DNA from: Gammaproteobacteria bacterium
Lineage (GTDB): Bacteria; Pseudomonadota; Gammaproteobacteria; SZUA-229
Assembly: GCA_024636785.1 (NCBI GenBank)
Contig: JAGXGK010000015.1
Location: 140,349 to 204,348 of the forward strand
Direction: 5' to 3'
DNA: 64,000 bases
Made by a program: the position numbers and the translations under genes. The notes beneath the pieces were generated by a model. It ran no database searches. It saw only the letters and a list, made by a program, of their open reading frames with translations, and was not told the DNA's origin. This document shows positions 8,601 through 17,894 of the stretch, in pieces (positions within the stretch are counted from its first letter, which is position 1; every line of letters begins with the position of its first letter).

Positions 8601-9473
8601 ATGAGAATGATTCGTCGTTTTTTTGTATATGTGGCGTCAATTTTGGCCATTCTAATCATCACTTATGGCTATGTTTACTGGGGTAATCTGCTGGGTGAGA
8701 ACACCCCCGCAGGTCAGGTGATTGCCTGGCTGTCGGGCGAAGAGACGAAATCACTGGAGTTTCTCACCGAACCGAAAGACTCCAGACCCAGGCAAGATGC
8801 AGAAACGATGCCCGAAAGTGTGCTCAACGGCGATCAGGTTGAAGCTCAAATCGAAGCCGAGTCTGTTATCGATGTGCAAGATAGCGCCGAGCCTGCCGTG
8901 GATGATGCCGGCGTTGCCACGCAGGCCGATACCGGTCGTGTAGTGATACCGGCTGAAACCCGTCCCGAGAAAGAAACTGAAAGCACAGAAAGTTCGATTT
9001 CTGAAATCGTGCCGACTGAGGAAGCGCCGTTTGAAACAGCACCGATTAAGGCAGCATCACCTGACACAACAGTCACCGAATTGCCCGCCGCCGATGATGG
9101 GGATCTGACAGAGGCAAAAATCGATACCACCGAAGCCCGCGGACAGCCATTAAACGGCATGGCCATACACGATTTAATGCTGCGCGCCCGCAACGCTTTT
9201 CACTACCGCGACTACGATGCGGCCATCGCCAGTTATCAGCAGTTGATCGAGCGAGCACCCGATCACTTTGACGCCTACATTGAGCTGGGTGATGTCTATT
9301 CTTATCAAGGTAAGGAGAAGCAGGCCGCGGCAGCCTATTTCGAGGCCGCTGCAATTCTGGTGCGACTGGGTCAGGTTAATCGCGCCACCGCGTTAATGGA
9401 TCCGATAAGCCGGATGGATACCGACCGTGCCAGAACGCTGCTTGATCTGATTGACGCAGCCCGTGGCAAATAG
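8601..9473 (+). CDS. Membrane-anchored TPR protein
   Basis: 290-residue protein with an N-terminal membrane anchor (FFVYVASILAILIITYGYVYW, residues 6-27), then about 150 residues of acidic, Thr/Glu/Pro-rich low-complexity linker. The C-terminal TPR region runs from about residue 185 (LMLRARNAFHYRDYDAAIASYQQLIERAPDHFDAYIELGDVY). The layout suggests a protein scaffold facing the periplasm on a flexible stalk. I do not recognise a specific family. It is monocistronic, with psd converging on it from the other strand 16 bases after its stop. Confidence 0.8.
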   Translation: MRMIRRFFVYVASILAILIITYGYVYWGNLLGENTPAGQVIAWLSGEETKSLEFLTEPKDSRPRQDAETMPESVLNGDQVEAQIEAESVIDVQDSAEPAVDDAGVATQADTGRVVIPAETRPEKETESTESSISEIVPTEEAPFETAPIKAASPDTTVTELPAADDGDLTEAKIDTTEARGQPLNGMAIHDLMLRARNAFHYRDYDAAIASYQQLIERAPDHFDAYIELGDVYSYQGKEKQAAAAYFEAAAILVRLGQVNRATALMDPISRMDTDRARTLLDLIDAARGK

Positions 9474-9497
9474 CCCGGCGCAAAGCCGGTCAGGGCT
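9472..9497. terminator. Possible bidirectional terminator between convergent genes
   Basis: AGCCCGGCGCAAAGCCGG and the following GGGCT form two nested stems (CCGGC/GCCGG and AGCCC/GGGCT) exactly where the TPR gene and psd converge. It lacks a long T-run, so termination is plausible but not certain. Confidence 0.4.
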
Positions 9498-10350
9498 GGT
9501 AGACGCCGAGGCGCTGCCCCAGTTTTACTTCATTGCCGGCGCTCATGGCTTCGTCCAGTTTGAATTTTTCTGTTGCCAGCACGATCACCGTTGAACCCAG
9601 ATTGAAGCGCCCCATCTCCTGGCCGCGTTCCAGACAAACTTCGCCTTTTTTGTAATCAAAGTGACGGATCTTTTTGGCGATGCTGGTGACCAGTCCGTGC
9701 CAAACGGTTTCGGTGGCAGAGACATTAATCGCCCCCACCAGAATCATCGCCATCGGGCCGTGTTCGGTCTCGAAAAAACAGGCGACGCGTTCATTGCGGG
9801 CGAATAATCGGGGCACTGTGGTCACGGTGTGGTCAGCCACGCTGAACAGTCGCCCCGGAATGTAGGTCATGTGGGTGAGTTCGCCACCGATCGGCATGTG
9901 AATGCGGTGATAATCCCGGGGCGAAAGATAGATGGTGGCGAAGTTGCCGTTGACAAAAGGCGCGGCTAGCTCTTCATTGCCACCGACCAGTTCTAGCAGG
10001 CTGTAGTCGTGGCCCTTGGCCTGAAACAGACGGCCGTTTTCTATTTTGGTCGCCTGGCTCACCGCGCCATCCACTGGACATAACCAGGAGTTTTCAGTGT
10101 CGTCGAAAGGCCGGCATTCAGGTTTCAGGGCGCGGGTGAAAAAAGCGTTGAGACTTTCATAAGCGTGCCTGTCTTCAATTACCGCTTCGTGCATTTTGAC
10201 CTCGTGCAGTGACGAGTAGGCGCTGATAATAAAGTTTTTTACCGGCGTGTACTTGATGCGCGCCAGCTTGAACATCAGCCATGAAATGGCGTGATGCGGT
10301 AAAATATAAAAAGGCGTGGATAGCAGGTAGTCCCGCAAAGAAGCTTTCAT
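9490..10350 (-). CDS. psd: Phosphatidylserine decarboxylase proenzyme
   Basis: Makes phosphatidylethanolamine from phosphatidylserine at the inner membrane. The 286-residue proenzyme carries the autocleavage motif LGST near its C-terminus (GRFNLGSTVIVLATEKF), where Ser becomes the pyruvoyl group of the alpha chain. Other family segments are FFTRALKPECRPF, CPVDGAVSQ and YLSPRDYHRIHMPIGG, which includes the conserved Asp/His of the active site. The gene starts one base after the stop of the PCuAC gene, so the two form an operon. No functional link between them is known to me. Confidence 0.95.
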   Translation of the reverse strand: MKASLRDYLLSTPFYILPHHAISWLMFKLARIKYTPVKNFIISAYSSLHEVKMHEAVIEDRHAYESLNAFFTRALKPECRPFDDTENSWLCPVDGAVSQATKIENGRLFQAKGHDYSLLELVGGNEELAAPFVNGNFATIYLSPRDYHRIHMPIGGELTHMTYIPGRLFSVADHTVTTVPRLFARNERVACFFETEHGPMAMILVGAINVSATETVWHGLVTSIAKKIRHFDYKKGEVCLERGQEMGRFNLGSTVIVLATEKFKLDEAMSAGNEVKLGQRLGVYQP

Positions 10351-10351
10351 C

Positions 10352-10831
10352 TTAATGGTGCATGTGTTTGCTATGATCGGTGTTCTGTGAGTCCTGTGTG
10401 CCCTGTTTTTTCACCGGCACAGTAAGTTTAATAGTCTCACCATTTTCCAGGGTGAAATCAAAATTAACCTGATCACCGCCTGTTAATTTTTTCACCGGTT
10501 CGAATAACATGATGTGATGGCTGCCCGCTTCCAGCACCAGCTTGCCGTTAGCCGGTATGATTAATGCGTCACTGTGCTGCATGGTCGCCATCTCGCCTTT
10601 CTGTTGAGTCTGATGAAAGGTAATGCGTTTGAAGCTCCCGGAGCTGGCGGAGACGATTTTTGCTACTTCATCCCCGCTGTTTTTGATTTCCATGTAGGCA
10701 ACCAGAACCTTGCTTCTAGGCGGTGCTTCAGCGATCCACGCGCCCTCAAATTCAAGGTTTGAAGCAGCGCCGGCACTCTGGCTGAAAAAGAATAGTGAAA
10801 ATAGCAGCGATAAAAATGGAAATGTTTTCAT
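10352..10831 (-). CDS. Periplasmic PCu(A)C copper chaperone
   Basis: Periplasmic Cu(I) chaperone of the PCuAC/DUF461 family, which in other bacteria delivers copper to the CuA or CuB site of cytochrome c oxidase. The mature domain has the Met/His pattern expected: FHQTQQKGEMATM, then SHHIMLFEPVKKL. A further His-rich tail (DHSKHMHH) could hold extra metal. I set the start at the ATG at 10831 (MKTFPFLSLLFSLFFF, a signal peptide) because GAGGG lies 9 bases upstream. The ORF-track start at 11050 would bury the signal peptide. Confidence 0.9.
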   Translation of the reverse strand: MKTFPFLSLLFSLFFFSQSAGAASNLEFEGAWIAEAPPRSKVLVAYMEIKNSGDEVAKIVSASSGSFKRITFHQTQQKGEMATMQHSDALIIPANGKLVLEAGSHHIMLFEPVKKLTGGDQVNFDFTLENGETIKLTVPVKKQGTQDSQNTDHSKHMHH

Positions 10832-11077
10832 TGATTGAGCCCTCATTATAAAGTAGCGGATTATAGGCGTTGCCCCACTAACAAGGAAGTACTGCGTATC
10901 CTGATCCATGCAGCGGGTTTTGTGCAGACGGATTCGGCAACGGCTAAAATGCCGTGAAGTTATATCCGGTGCTGAATGGCCCGTGCACATCAGGATGATT
11001 TTAAGGCGCATAGAGTGGTAACATCCGGTGTAACTTGAGCGCCAGCTCACACTAATAATCGCAGAGATCTAGTCAAC

Positions 11078-12184
11078 ATGTCTGGCAATACTATCGGAAA
11101 ACTGTTCACCGTCACCACCAGTGGCGAATCTCATGGTCCGGCTCTGCTGGGTATTGTCGACGGCTGTCCGCCGGGGCTGGAAATTTCTGAGGCCGATCTA
11201 CAGCTGGAGCTGGATCGCCGCAAACCCGGTACCTCACGCCACACCACGCAGCGCCGTGAGCCGGATGCGGTGAAAATCCTCTCCGGCGTGTTCGAAGGCA
11301 AAACCACCGGTTGCAGCATCGGCCTGATGATCGAAAACGTCGACCAGCGCTCCAAAGATTACGGCAATATCATGAACACCTTTCGACCCGGTCACGCCGA
11401 TTACACCTATCAGCAGAAATACGGTTTCCGCGATTATCGCGGCGGTGGCCGTTCCTCGGCGCGCGAAACCGCGATGCGCGTAGCCGCCGGTGCCATCGCC
11501 AAAAAATACCTGAAAGACCGCTTCGGCATCAATATTTACGGCTATCTCTCCCAGCTGGGGCCAATTGAAATCGAGCATATTGATCTTACCGAGGTGCGCA
11601 ACAACCCCTTCTTCTGCCCCGATGCCGGCAAGGTCGAAGCCATGGAAGCCTATATGGATGCCCTGCGCAAAGAGGGCAACTCGGTCGGTGCCAAAATCAC
11701 CACTATTGCCGAAGGCGTGCCGCCGGGCCTGGGCGAGCCGGTATTCGATCGCCTCGACGCTGACATCGCCCAATCGATGATGGGCATCAACGCTGCCAAA
11801 GGCGTGGAGATCGGCGACGGTTTCGCCTGTGTTGCCGCCAAGGGCACCGACTTCCGCGATGAGATCACTCCCGAAGGTTTTCTCAGCAATCACATGGGCG
11901 GCGTGCTGGGCGGTATTTCATCGGGTCAGGATATTGTCGTGCACACCGCCTTCAAGCCGACTTCGAGCATGCGCCTGCCGGGGCGCTCAGTGGATATCCA
12001 CGGTGAGCCTGCTGAAGTGGTCACCAAGGGTCGGCACGATCCCTGCGTCGGCATCCGCGCCACTCCCATCTGTGAAGCCATGCTGGCAATCACGCTGCTC
12101 GATCACATGCTGCGCTTCAGGGCGCAGTGCGCTGATGTGCAGTCGCCGACACCGGTGATTCCCGCCAGCGCCGAACAGGGGTGA
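11078..12184 (+). CDS. aroC: Chorismate synthase
   Basis: Last enzyme of the shikimate pathway; it converts EPSP to chorismate with reduced FMN. The 368-residue protein has all the family signatures: [20 protein letters not shown] at the N-terminus, [30 protein letters not shown], and the C-terminal [17 protein letters not shown]. The start MSGNTIGK fits the family exactly. The gene stands alone, divergent from PCuAC-psd across 246 bp and followed by an MFS transporter gene on the same strand. Its product feeds the trp genes found further right in this window. Confidence 0.97.
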   Translation: MSGNTIGKLFTVTTSGESHGPALLGIVDGCPPGLEISEADLQLELDRRKPGTSRHTTQRREPDAVKILSGVFEGKTTGCSIGLMIENVDQRSKDYGNIMNTFRPGHADYTYQQKYGFRDYRGGGRSSARETAMRVAAGAIAKKYLKDRFGINIYGYLSQLGPIEIEHIDLTEVRNNPFFCPDAGKVEAMEAYMDALRKEGNSVGAKITTIAEGVPPGLGEPVFDRLDADIAQSMMGINAAKGVEIGDGFACVAAKGTDFRDEITPEGFLSNHMGGVLGGISSGQDIVVHTAFKPTSSMRLPGRSVDIHGEPAEVVTKGRHDPCVGIRATPICEAMLAITLLDHMLRFRAQCADVQSPTPVIPASAEQG

Positions 12185-12305
12185 GGGCTGTTTCGGTGAC
12201 AGCGACGGTCCGCAAAAATAGCGTATCCTGCCGATGCGTTTCACGGCATCCGTTTTATTCACCCGGGCTGTTTTCTCACCCCGTTTTTTAAACGCTGTAC
12301 CCACA

Positions 12306-13469
12306 ATGAATGATCAACGCGCCAGCCTGAGCCTTGTTCCTTATTGGCGGCTCAGCAGCTTCTATTTTTTCTATTTCGCCTCGCTCGGCGCAATAGTGCC
12401 TTACTGGAGCCTGTACCTGAAAGCGCAGGGTTTTGGTGCCCAGGAAATCGGCACACTCATCGCTTTCATTCCCGCCACGAAAATTTTCGCGCCCTACATC
12501 TGGGGCTGGGTGGCCGACCATACTCAGCGTCCTATCACTATCATTCGCATAGCCAACCTGCTCGCCGTACTGGCGTTTATCGGCGTGTTTTTTGGCAACA
12601 GCTACTGGTGGCTGGCGCTGGTCATGTTCATGTTCAGTTTCTTCTGGAACTCCTCACTGCCGCAATTCGAAGCCACTACCCTGAATCACCTCAATAAAGA
12701 GATACACCGTTATAGCAACATCCGGCTCTGGGGTTCACTGGGTTTTATTTTTATAGTGGTCGGGCTCGGCGAGTTTTTTCAAAGTCAGAGCATCGGCGGC
12801 TTACCGTTTTTTATTCTAGCCTTGCTGGTGGCCATATTTCTGGTCAGCCTGACAGTGCCCGATTGCTTGCAGGTAGAACACGAAGAGCAGGGCCACATCA
12901 TGAACGTGGTACGTCGACCTGTGGTGCTGGCGTTTCTGGCGATATGTTTTTTAATGGTGCTTAGCCACGGCCCCTATTACACCTTCTACAGTATCTACCT
13001 CGAAGACCACGGCTACAGCCGCCGATTCATCGGCCTCTTCTGGGCCGTCGGTGTCATCGCCGAAGTGGGCATCTTTCTGCTCATGCATCGTATCATTCCT
13101 CTGCTGGGCGTACGTTTGTTATTGCTCATCACCTTCGCACTCACCGCCCTACGCTGGCTGCTCATCGGCTACTTTCCGGACAACAGCACCATCCTGTTCA
13201 TCGCGCAGTTATTCCACGCCTTTAGTTTTGGAATGTTTCATGCAGTGGGAATTTTACTGGTGCATCAATTTTTTAAAGGCAAACATCAGGGCAGGGGACA
13301 GGCGTTATACGCCAGCCTGAGTTTTGGCGTCGGCGGCGCAGCAGGCAGTTTGCTTAGCGGTTTATTGTGGGATCGAATGGATCATTCGAGTTTGTTTGCG
13401 CTGGCGGCACTGGCGGCATTGTTAGCGTGGGGGATAGTCTGGAAGTTTATGCGAATAAGTCTCAAATAG
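12306..13469 (+). CDS. MFS transporter (MFS_1-like, HcaT/YejM-type permease)
   Basis: Twelve-helix major facilitator of about 387 residues. The N-terminal segment YFFYFASLGAIVPYWSLYLKAQGF and the loop KIFAPYIWGWVADHTQR between helices 2 and 3 are typical of the MFS_1-like group that includes the phenylpropionate permease HcaT. The substrate is not identifiable. The ORF track extends the frame to 12234, but MNDQRASLSLVPYWRLSSF at 12306 is the natural N-terminus. The next helix starts right after a short cytoplasmic lead. It lies about 120 bases downstream of aroC and may share its transcript. Confidence 0.85.
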   Translation: MNDQRASLSLVPYWRLSSFYFFYFASLGAIVPYWSLYLKAQGFGAQEIGTLIAFIPATKIFAPYIWGWVADHTQRPITIIRIANLLAVLAFIGVFFGNSYWWLALVMFMFSFFWNSSLPQFEATTLNHLNKEIHRYSNIRLWGSLGFIFIVVGLGEFFQSQSIGGLPFFILALLVAIFLVSLTVPDCLQVEHEEQGHIMNVVRRPVVLAFLAICFLMVLSHGPYYTFYSIYLEDHGYSRRFIGLFWAVGVIAEVGIFLLMHRIIPLLGVRLLLLITFALTALRWLLIGYFPDNSTILFIAQLFHAFSFGMFHAVGILLVHQFFKGKHQGRGQALYASLSFGVGGAAGSLLSGLLWDRMDHSSLFALAALAALLAWGIVWKFMRISLK

Positions 13470-13591
13470 ATTAAAAACGCGGTGCATCTCTGTCATAATC
13501 GCGCAGGTCGCTCACCAGTAATCAAACTGTTCTAATAAAAATGGCAATGGCGGTTAAAGCTTTTTAATTTATTTCCGCAGGAATCTATTTC

Positions 13592-14920
13592 ATGAAAACA
13601 CTGACCGCACCCGATCATCCTAGCCTCTGGCAGGCTATGCAATACTGGTTCAAACTGGGCTTCATTAGTTTCGGCGGACCCGCCGGACAAATTTCAATCA
13701 TGCATCAGGAACTGGTGGAAAAACGCCGCTGGATTTCCGAACGCCGCTTTCTGCATGCGCTGAATTACTGTATGTTATTGCCCGGCCCCGAGGCCATCCA
13801 GCTGGCTATCTATATCAGCTGGCTCATGCACGGCGTCATCGGCGCCATCATCGCCGGCGTATTATTTTTTCTACCCGCATTTATTCTGTTATCACTGCTG
13901 GCTGTCATTTATCTCACCTGGGGCGACGTCACTTTAGTGCAGGGCATTTTTTACGGCATTAAACCGGCCGTGGTGGCAGTGGTGTTATTTGCCGCCTGGC
14001 GCATTGGCTCACGTGCACTCAAAAATAAAATTCTGTGGACTATGGCGGCGCTCGCCTTTGTTGGTATTTTTGTTTTTGATATCAGCTTCCCCTGGATTGT
14101 GCTGGCCGCAGCCATACTGGGTGCAGCGGGCGGCAAGTGGCTGCCGGAAAAATTCAAAACCGGTGGCGGTCACGGCAGCAGCGACAAAGACTACGGCCCG
14201 GCAATCATCGACGATGATTCACCCGTGCCGGCACATGCGCGTTTTTCCCTTAAAAAACTGGCGGCAAAGATAATTTTGTTCAGCCTGATCTGGCTTGTCG
14301 CCATGTACGTTGTTAGCGCTGAACCTACGCTGTTGAAGATGGGCGAATTTTTCACCAAAGCCGCCTTCCTGACCATCGGCGGTGCCTACGCCGTTCTGCC
14401 CTACGTATATCAGGGTGCCGTCGAAAATTACCAATGGCTGACCGGCCCGCAAATGATCGACGGCCTCGCCTTAGGTGAAACCACGCCCGGTCCACTCATC
14501 ATGATCGTGACCTGGGTCGGTTATCTCGGTGCGGTTTCAAAAGAAATATTCGCTAACACGTTTGTCGCCGGACTGGCCGGTGCAGCTGTCGCCACTTTCT
14601 TTACTTTTCTGCCTTCATTTTTATTTATCCTCACCGGCGGCCCCATGGTCGAAGCCACTCGCAACGAACTGAAATTCACCGCTCCCCTAACGGGTATCAC
14701 CGCCGCCGTAGTTGGCGTTATTGTCAACCTGGCCGTATTTTTTGCATGGCACACCTTCTGGCCCAGCGCTACCATCAGTAAACCTTTTTCAGGCTCATTT
14801 GAATGGTTGCCAGTAATAGTTGCCATCGCCAGTTTCATTGCTCTATGGAAATACAAAATCGATATCATGAAAGTGATAGGTGTATGTGCTTTGATTGGTC
14901 TGGTTTATGCGTATCAGTAG
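13592..14920 (+). CDS. chrA: Chromate transporter (CHR superfamily, two-domain)
   Basis: 442-residue, two-domain CHR-family transporter that would export chromate at the cost of the proton gradient. Domain 1 has FGGPAGQISIMHQELV and LPGPEAIQLAIYI. Domain 2 repeats the motif as LTIGGAYAVLPYVYQ and LGETTPGPLIMIVTWVGY. A hydrophilic, His/Asp-rich linker (about residues 190-215) joins the halves. The family is defined by chromate export, but many members sit in genomes with no chromate exposure, so sulfate or another oxyanion is possible. No chrB regulator is present nearby. Confidence 0.88.
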   Translation: MKTLTAPDHPSLWQAMQYWFKLGFISFGGPAGQISIMHQELVEKRRWISERRFLHALNYCMLLPGPEAIQLAIYISWLMHGVIGAIIAGVLFFLPAFILLSLLAVIYLTWGDVTLVQGIFYGIKPAVVAVVLFAAWRIGSRALKNKILWTMAALAFVGIFVFDISFPWIVLAAAILGAAGGKWLPEKFKTGGGHGSSDKDYGPAIIDDDSPVPAHARFSLKKLAAKIILFSLIWLVAMYVVSAEPTLLKMGEFFTKAAFLTIGGAYAVLPYVYQGAVENYQWLTGPQMIDGLALGETTPGPLIMIVTWVGYLGAVSKEIFANTFVAGLAGAAVATFFTFLPSFLFILTGGPMVEATRNELKFTAPLTGITAAVVGVIVNLAVFFAWHTFWPSATISKPFSGSFEWLPVIVAIASFIALWKYKIDIMKVIGVCALIGLVYAYQ

Positions 14921-15443
14921 AAATTAAGTTGGGCGGTTTTTTTATCGGCCAGGCGCGACAAATTCGACAGGCACGGTGGTGCACGGAAGTACTGATGATA
15001 AACCTAAGGATGGAATGAATTTGAATAGCCGATTTTAGGCTAGCCCCATCGGGGCAAATACCATGGAAGGTATTTGTAATATTAAACAGCCGTTTTATGG
15101 CTGGCCTGCAGGGCAAAACACAGGGAAGTATTTTGTAATCCCGCTCGCTGATCTTAATTCGCCGTCATTAGTTAAGTCTCCAGCCAATAATCAGGCCTGC
15201 TCACCTGATATTTATTTACTCGGATAGGCTCAGTGGCCGCACACGCTTCGTTGATTTTCGTTGAAAGTGGGTTTTCATTTACTATAACTAACTGAAATAT
15301 CAGTGGATTATTTTTATCCTGAAAGCGTACGAATTTTGACGAACAAATTACTGGCAATCACTGGTCATCCTTATTAACTTGGTCTCTGCTACAGAAACGA
15401 ACATTTAGCTGGTTATTAAATAAAAAAATATGGAGTAAATGAG
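14921..15443. other. Intergenic region upstream of the tandem DUF302-like gene
   Basis: A 523-base gap with no supported gene. Its right part is AT-rich and should contain the promoter of the downstream gene, whose ribosome site is GGAG at about 15432. Its centre contains a two-copy structured repeat, annotated separately. The minus-strand ORFs in the track (15172-15561) have no recognisable features and overlap the signal peptide of the next gene, so I reject them. Confidence 0.6.
15027..15139. repeat. Two-copy tandem repeat, three hairpins per unit
   Basis: Unit 1 (15027-15080) and unit 2 (15088-15139) are imperfect copies of about 53 bp. Each can form three small stems in the same order: AGCC/GGCT, GCCCC/GGGGC (GGCC/GGGC in unit 2) and AAATACC/GGTATTT (AAAAC/GTATTTT in unit 2). 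Each unit ends with TTTGTAAT. Sequence differences between the units partly keep the pairing. Confidence 0.7.
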
Positions 15444-16880
15444 ATGAACAAAAATGATACAAAATGTGCCACCGGTTCCTGTCTTGGGCGTTGGGTAAAG
15501 AAAACGCTTTATGGCAGTGCCCTGGTGGGTCTGGCCATGACCATGGCTTCACCTGTCGCAATGGCGGATGACAAGAAAGGTTTCCAGACTTTTACCCCCT
15601 ATAATCGTGTGGCCAAGTTGCCGGTAGTGTTGAACGCCGACCGTAAAACTGACTACGTTGCCACCTATAACAAGGCAAAAGCGGCATCACTGGCGCTGGC
15701 CAATTACGTGGCGCGTTACCATGATGAAGAAGTGCTCGGTGCAGATGTTATCAAGGGCGATGACTGGGTACTCGGCGGCACCTCGCTGGCCTGCCGTAAG
15801 GCCCGCACCTGTACTGATGAAGAAATTTCCGGTGCCATTCTGGGTATTCCGGCACCGGAGCCGATCGACCCGGCGCTGCCATTGTCGAAAGCCAACACCA
15901 AAAAAGCCAACGTAATGGATTTCTGCAACGAGCATTACGCCAAGCAGGCTTTGGGCGTGTCACCGATTGTGGGCGACAAGAAAGTTGTGAACGGTTATTC
16001 ACACACTTCGGCGCTGCCCTGTGAAGTCTCCATCTGGAATGATGGCGACTATATCTATGTGGATATGCTCGATCCCAATGCGATTTTCAGTCTGTTCTTC
16101 ACCGACGTGCTGTTCAGTGATGACATGAATGACCCGGCTTTCGCCGAAGCCATTTCTGCGCTGCCGCCACAGGTAAAATCTGAAATCCGCGCCATCGTCC
16201 AGCACGCCATGGTCGAGTTCGATCCCAAGGCCGAGCCCATGAACAAGCCCCTGGGGCCCAAGTACAAGAAAATGGACGAGGTGGTCAGCGTGGTGGCTAT
16301 GTCACCGGAACAATCCCCCTACAAGCACGTGAGCTACACCCGTGTTGATGGTGGTGTGTTTACCGCTGCCGATTCCTCAGGCGTCACCCAGGCTATCATC
16401 AACACGATGAGTATCCATGGTACGGCTGATGAAGGTGTTCACTCAACGGTGATCGAAGACGACGGGTCCACTCTGGACAGCATTCTCAGCCCCAAATCGA
16501 GCTGGCGTTCGGCGCGTGCCACACCGCTGACGCTGCCAGGCAAAAACCATATCGTCGAGGCCTGCTCACCGAAGTACGCCAAGATGGCGATGAGCACCGG
16601 CCTGCACCACGTCACCGCACTGCCCTGTGAAATCACGGTGCAGATTCTCGACAGAGACGGTGATGGCAGCAAGGAAACTCTGGTAGTCAGCTACCTGGAT
16701 CCACACTTTATGCTGGGTGCTCTGTTCGCGGATATTTCCGCGGAAGACCAGGTTGCTTTCGCAGACATTCCAGGCAACATCTTGGATGATCTGCAGAAGA
16801 TTGTAGCTGCGGCATTGGAGTTCAATTCAGGTATTGCTCTGAACGAAGGTGTGCAGATTAGTTACAACATGCTGCCCTGA
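15444..16880 (+). CDS. Exported protein with two DUF302-like domains
   Basis: 478-residue exported protein. A long signal peptide (KKTLYGSALVGLAMTMASPVAMA) ends near residue 40. Two related domains follow. The first has VMDFCNEHYAKQAL and HTSALPCEVSIWNDGDYIYVDMLDPN. The second has IVEACSPKYAKMAM and HVTALPCEITVQILDRDGDG, ending in VSYLDPHFML. The repeated Cys...LPCE...DP pattern resembles DUF302, a small domain found in sulfur- and metal-oxidising bacteria with no proven function. The four conserved Cys residues suggest a redox or sulfane-sulfur role in the periplasm. A terminator-like hairpin separates it from the TlpA-like gene. The DUF302 assignment is from motif memory. Confidence 0.7.
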   Translation: MNKNDTKCATGSCLGRWVKKTLYGSALVGLAMTMASPVAMADDKKGFQTFTPYNRVAKLPVVLNADRKTDYVATYNKAKAASLALANYVARYHDEEVLGADVIKGDDWVLGGTSLACRKARTCTDEEISGAILGIPAPEPIDPALPLSKANTKKANVMDFCNEHYAKQALGVSPIVGDKKVVNGYSHTSALPCEVSIWNDGDYIYVDMLDPNAIFSLFFTDVLFSDDMNDPAFAEAISALPPQVKSEIRAIVQHAMVEFDPKAEPMNKPLGPKYKKMDEVVSVVAMSPEQSPYKHVSYTRVDGGVFTAADSSGVTQAIINTMSIHGTADEGVHSTVIEDDGSTLDSILSPKSSWRSARATPLTLPGKNHIVEACSPKYAKMAMSTGLHHVTALPCEITVQILDRDGDGSKETLVVSYLDPHFMLGALFADISAEDQVAFADIPGNILDDLQKIVAAALEFNSGIALNEGVQISYNMLP

Positions 16881-16904
16881 TAAGCGTGATGAGTGAGTAA
16901 AACG

Positions 16905-16987
16905 CCTCCTGGTGAGTCCGTGGTGAGTTCGGTATGTAGTAAGTATTGCCGACCTCCATGCCACGGATTTACCCAGGAGGTTTTTTT
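16905..16987 (+). terminator. Rho-independent terminator
   Basis: CCTCCTGG (16905-16912) pairs with CCAGGAGG (16973-16980), and TCCGTGG pairs with CCACGGA inside it, with a further inner stem. A run of seven T follows at 16981-16987. It lies after the DUF302-like gene and before the TlpA-like start, so it should end the former transcript or attenuate into the latter. Confidence 0.85.
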
Positions 16988-17009
16988 GGATGAACAGGCT
17001 GGATCAACA

Positions 17010-17525
17010 ATGAAAATAATGATTGCTTTAACCATTGCCCTGCTGGGCATGAGCCTGCAGGCGAGGGCGGTCGATTATGAATTACCGGATCTCGACGGCA
17101 AACCACAGGCGCTCGACCAGTACCTCGGTAAGTGGGTGGTGGTGAATTACTGGGCCACCTGGTGCAACACATGCATCAAGGAACTGCCGGACCTTATCGC
17201 CTTGCATGAAGGTAATAAAGATGGCGAAATAGTCGTCGTCGTCGGCATAAATTACGAGATGATAAATTTAGATAGACTGAAAAACTTTGTGGCACAGTAT
17301 TCCATTCCCTATTTGGTTCTACGCAGCGAACCGGTGTCGACGACACCGCTGGGCCCAGTGCCGGCCCTGCCTACCACCTATATCATTAACCCCGAGGGGA
17401 TAACCGTAGCCGGCGAGATCGGTATAGTCACCCGGCAAAATCTTGAAGATTATATAAATGAGAGAAAAGCCGCCTATGAACGCACTAAAATCACACGGCA
17501 GCCCGAAGCTGAAATTCAGGGTTGA
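17010..17525 (+). CDS. TlpA-like periplasmic thioredoxin
   Basis: Thiol-disulfide protein of the TlpA/ResA group. A signal peptide (MIALTIALLGMSLQARA) is followed by a redoxin domain with active site WATWCNTC and the cis-Pro loop VPALPTTYIINPEG. The CxxC dipeptide is Asn-Thr, not the more usual Pro-containing pair, which should shift its redox potential. I set the start at the ATG at 17010, as the longer ORF-track frame (16893) runs through the terminator hairpin. The mature protein is about 150 residues. Its neighbours, a DUF302-like protein and a rhodanese, suggest periplasmic thiol or sulfur chemistry. Confidence 0.85.
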   Translation: MKIMIALTIALLGMSLQARAVDYELPDLDGKPQALDQYLGKWVVVNYWATWCNTCIKELPDLIALHEGNKDGEIVVVVGINYEMINLDRLKNFVAQYSIPYLVLRSEPVSTTPLGPVPALPTTYIINPEGITVAGEIGIVTRQNLEDYINERKAAYERTKITRQPEAEIQG

Positions 17526-17894
17526 ATTTTAACTGGATTGAGACCGATTCTCTGAGCAAAGCAGTTCAGATAAAGGCTTAGGCTCCTAACTTTTATCATC
17601 TATAACGCCTGCGAGAAATCTCTGAAATAGTGGTTGAAGTGTCAGCTCTTTATGCAGGCATTGACGTGCTAAATGGATTGCTCCAGGAAGGATCACCCTT
17701 TGCTTTAATCGCCATAAACCCGACAGTCTACTGGAACCATAAACAGCACATCCTTTCACCATGGCCCTGATCTGTGCCGCCTGTGAACCCAGCACAGATT
17801 TGCGCGGCAGAGTCTATTCTTCCTGCTGATAGTATGGCGTCACCATAGTCAGCTATACTTTTATGGATGGTTATTAAGAGTATGGTTATTTCCT
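17526..17894. other. Intergenic region, no supported gene
   Basis: A 369-base gap. The only sizeable frame (17586-17795, minus, 69 codons) has no ribosome site. Its codons continue upstream of the Met only through a stop, so it may be a decayed fragment, but I recognise nothing in it. The final 60 bases are AT-rich and probably contain the promoter of the rhodanese gene. Confidence 0.5.

Noticed and set aside
10832-11050. 73-residue extension upstream of the PCuAC signal peptide
   Set aside because: It would place the signal peptide inside the protein; GAGGG before 10831 decides the start.
17586-17795. 69-codon minus-strand ORF between the TlpA-like and rhodanese genes
   Set aside because: No ribosome site and no recognisable family; kept only as a note in the intergenic entry.
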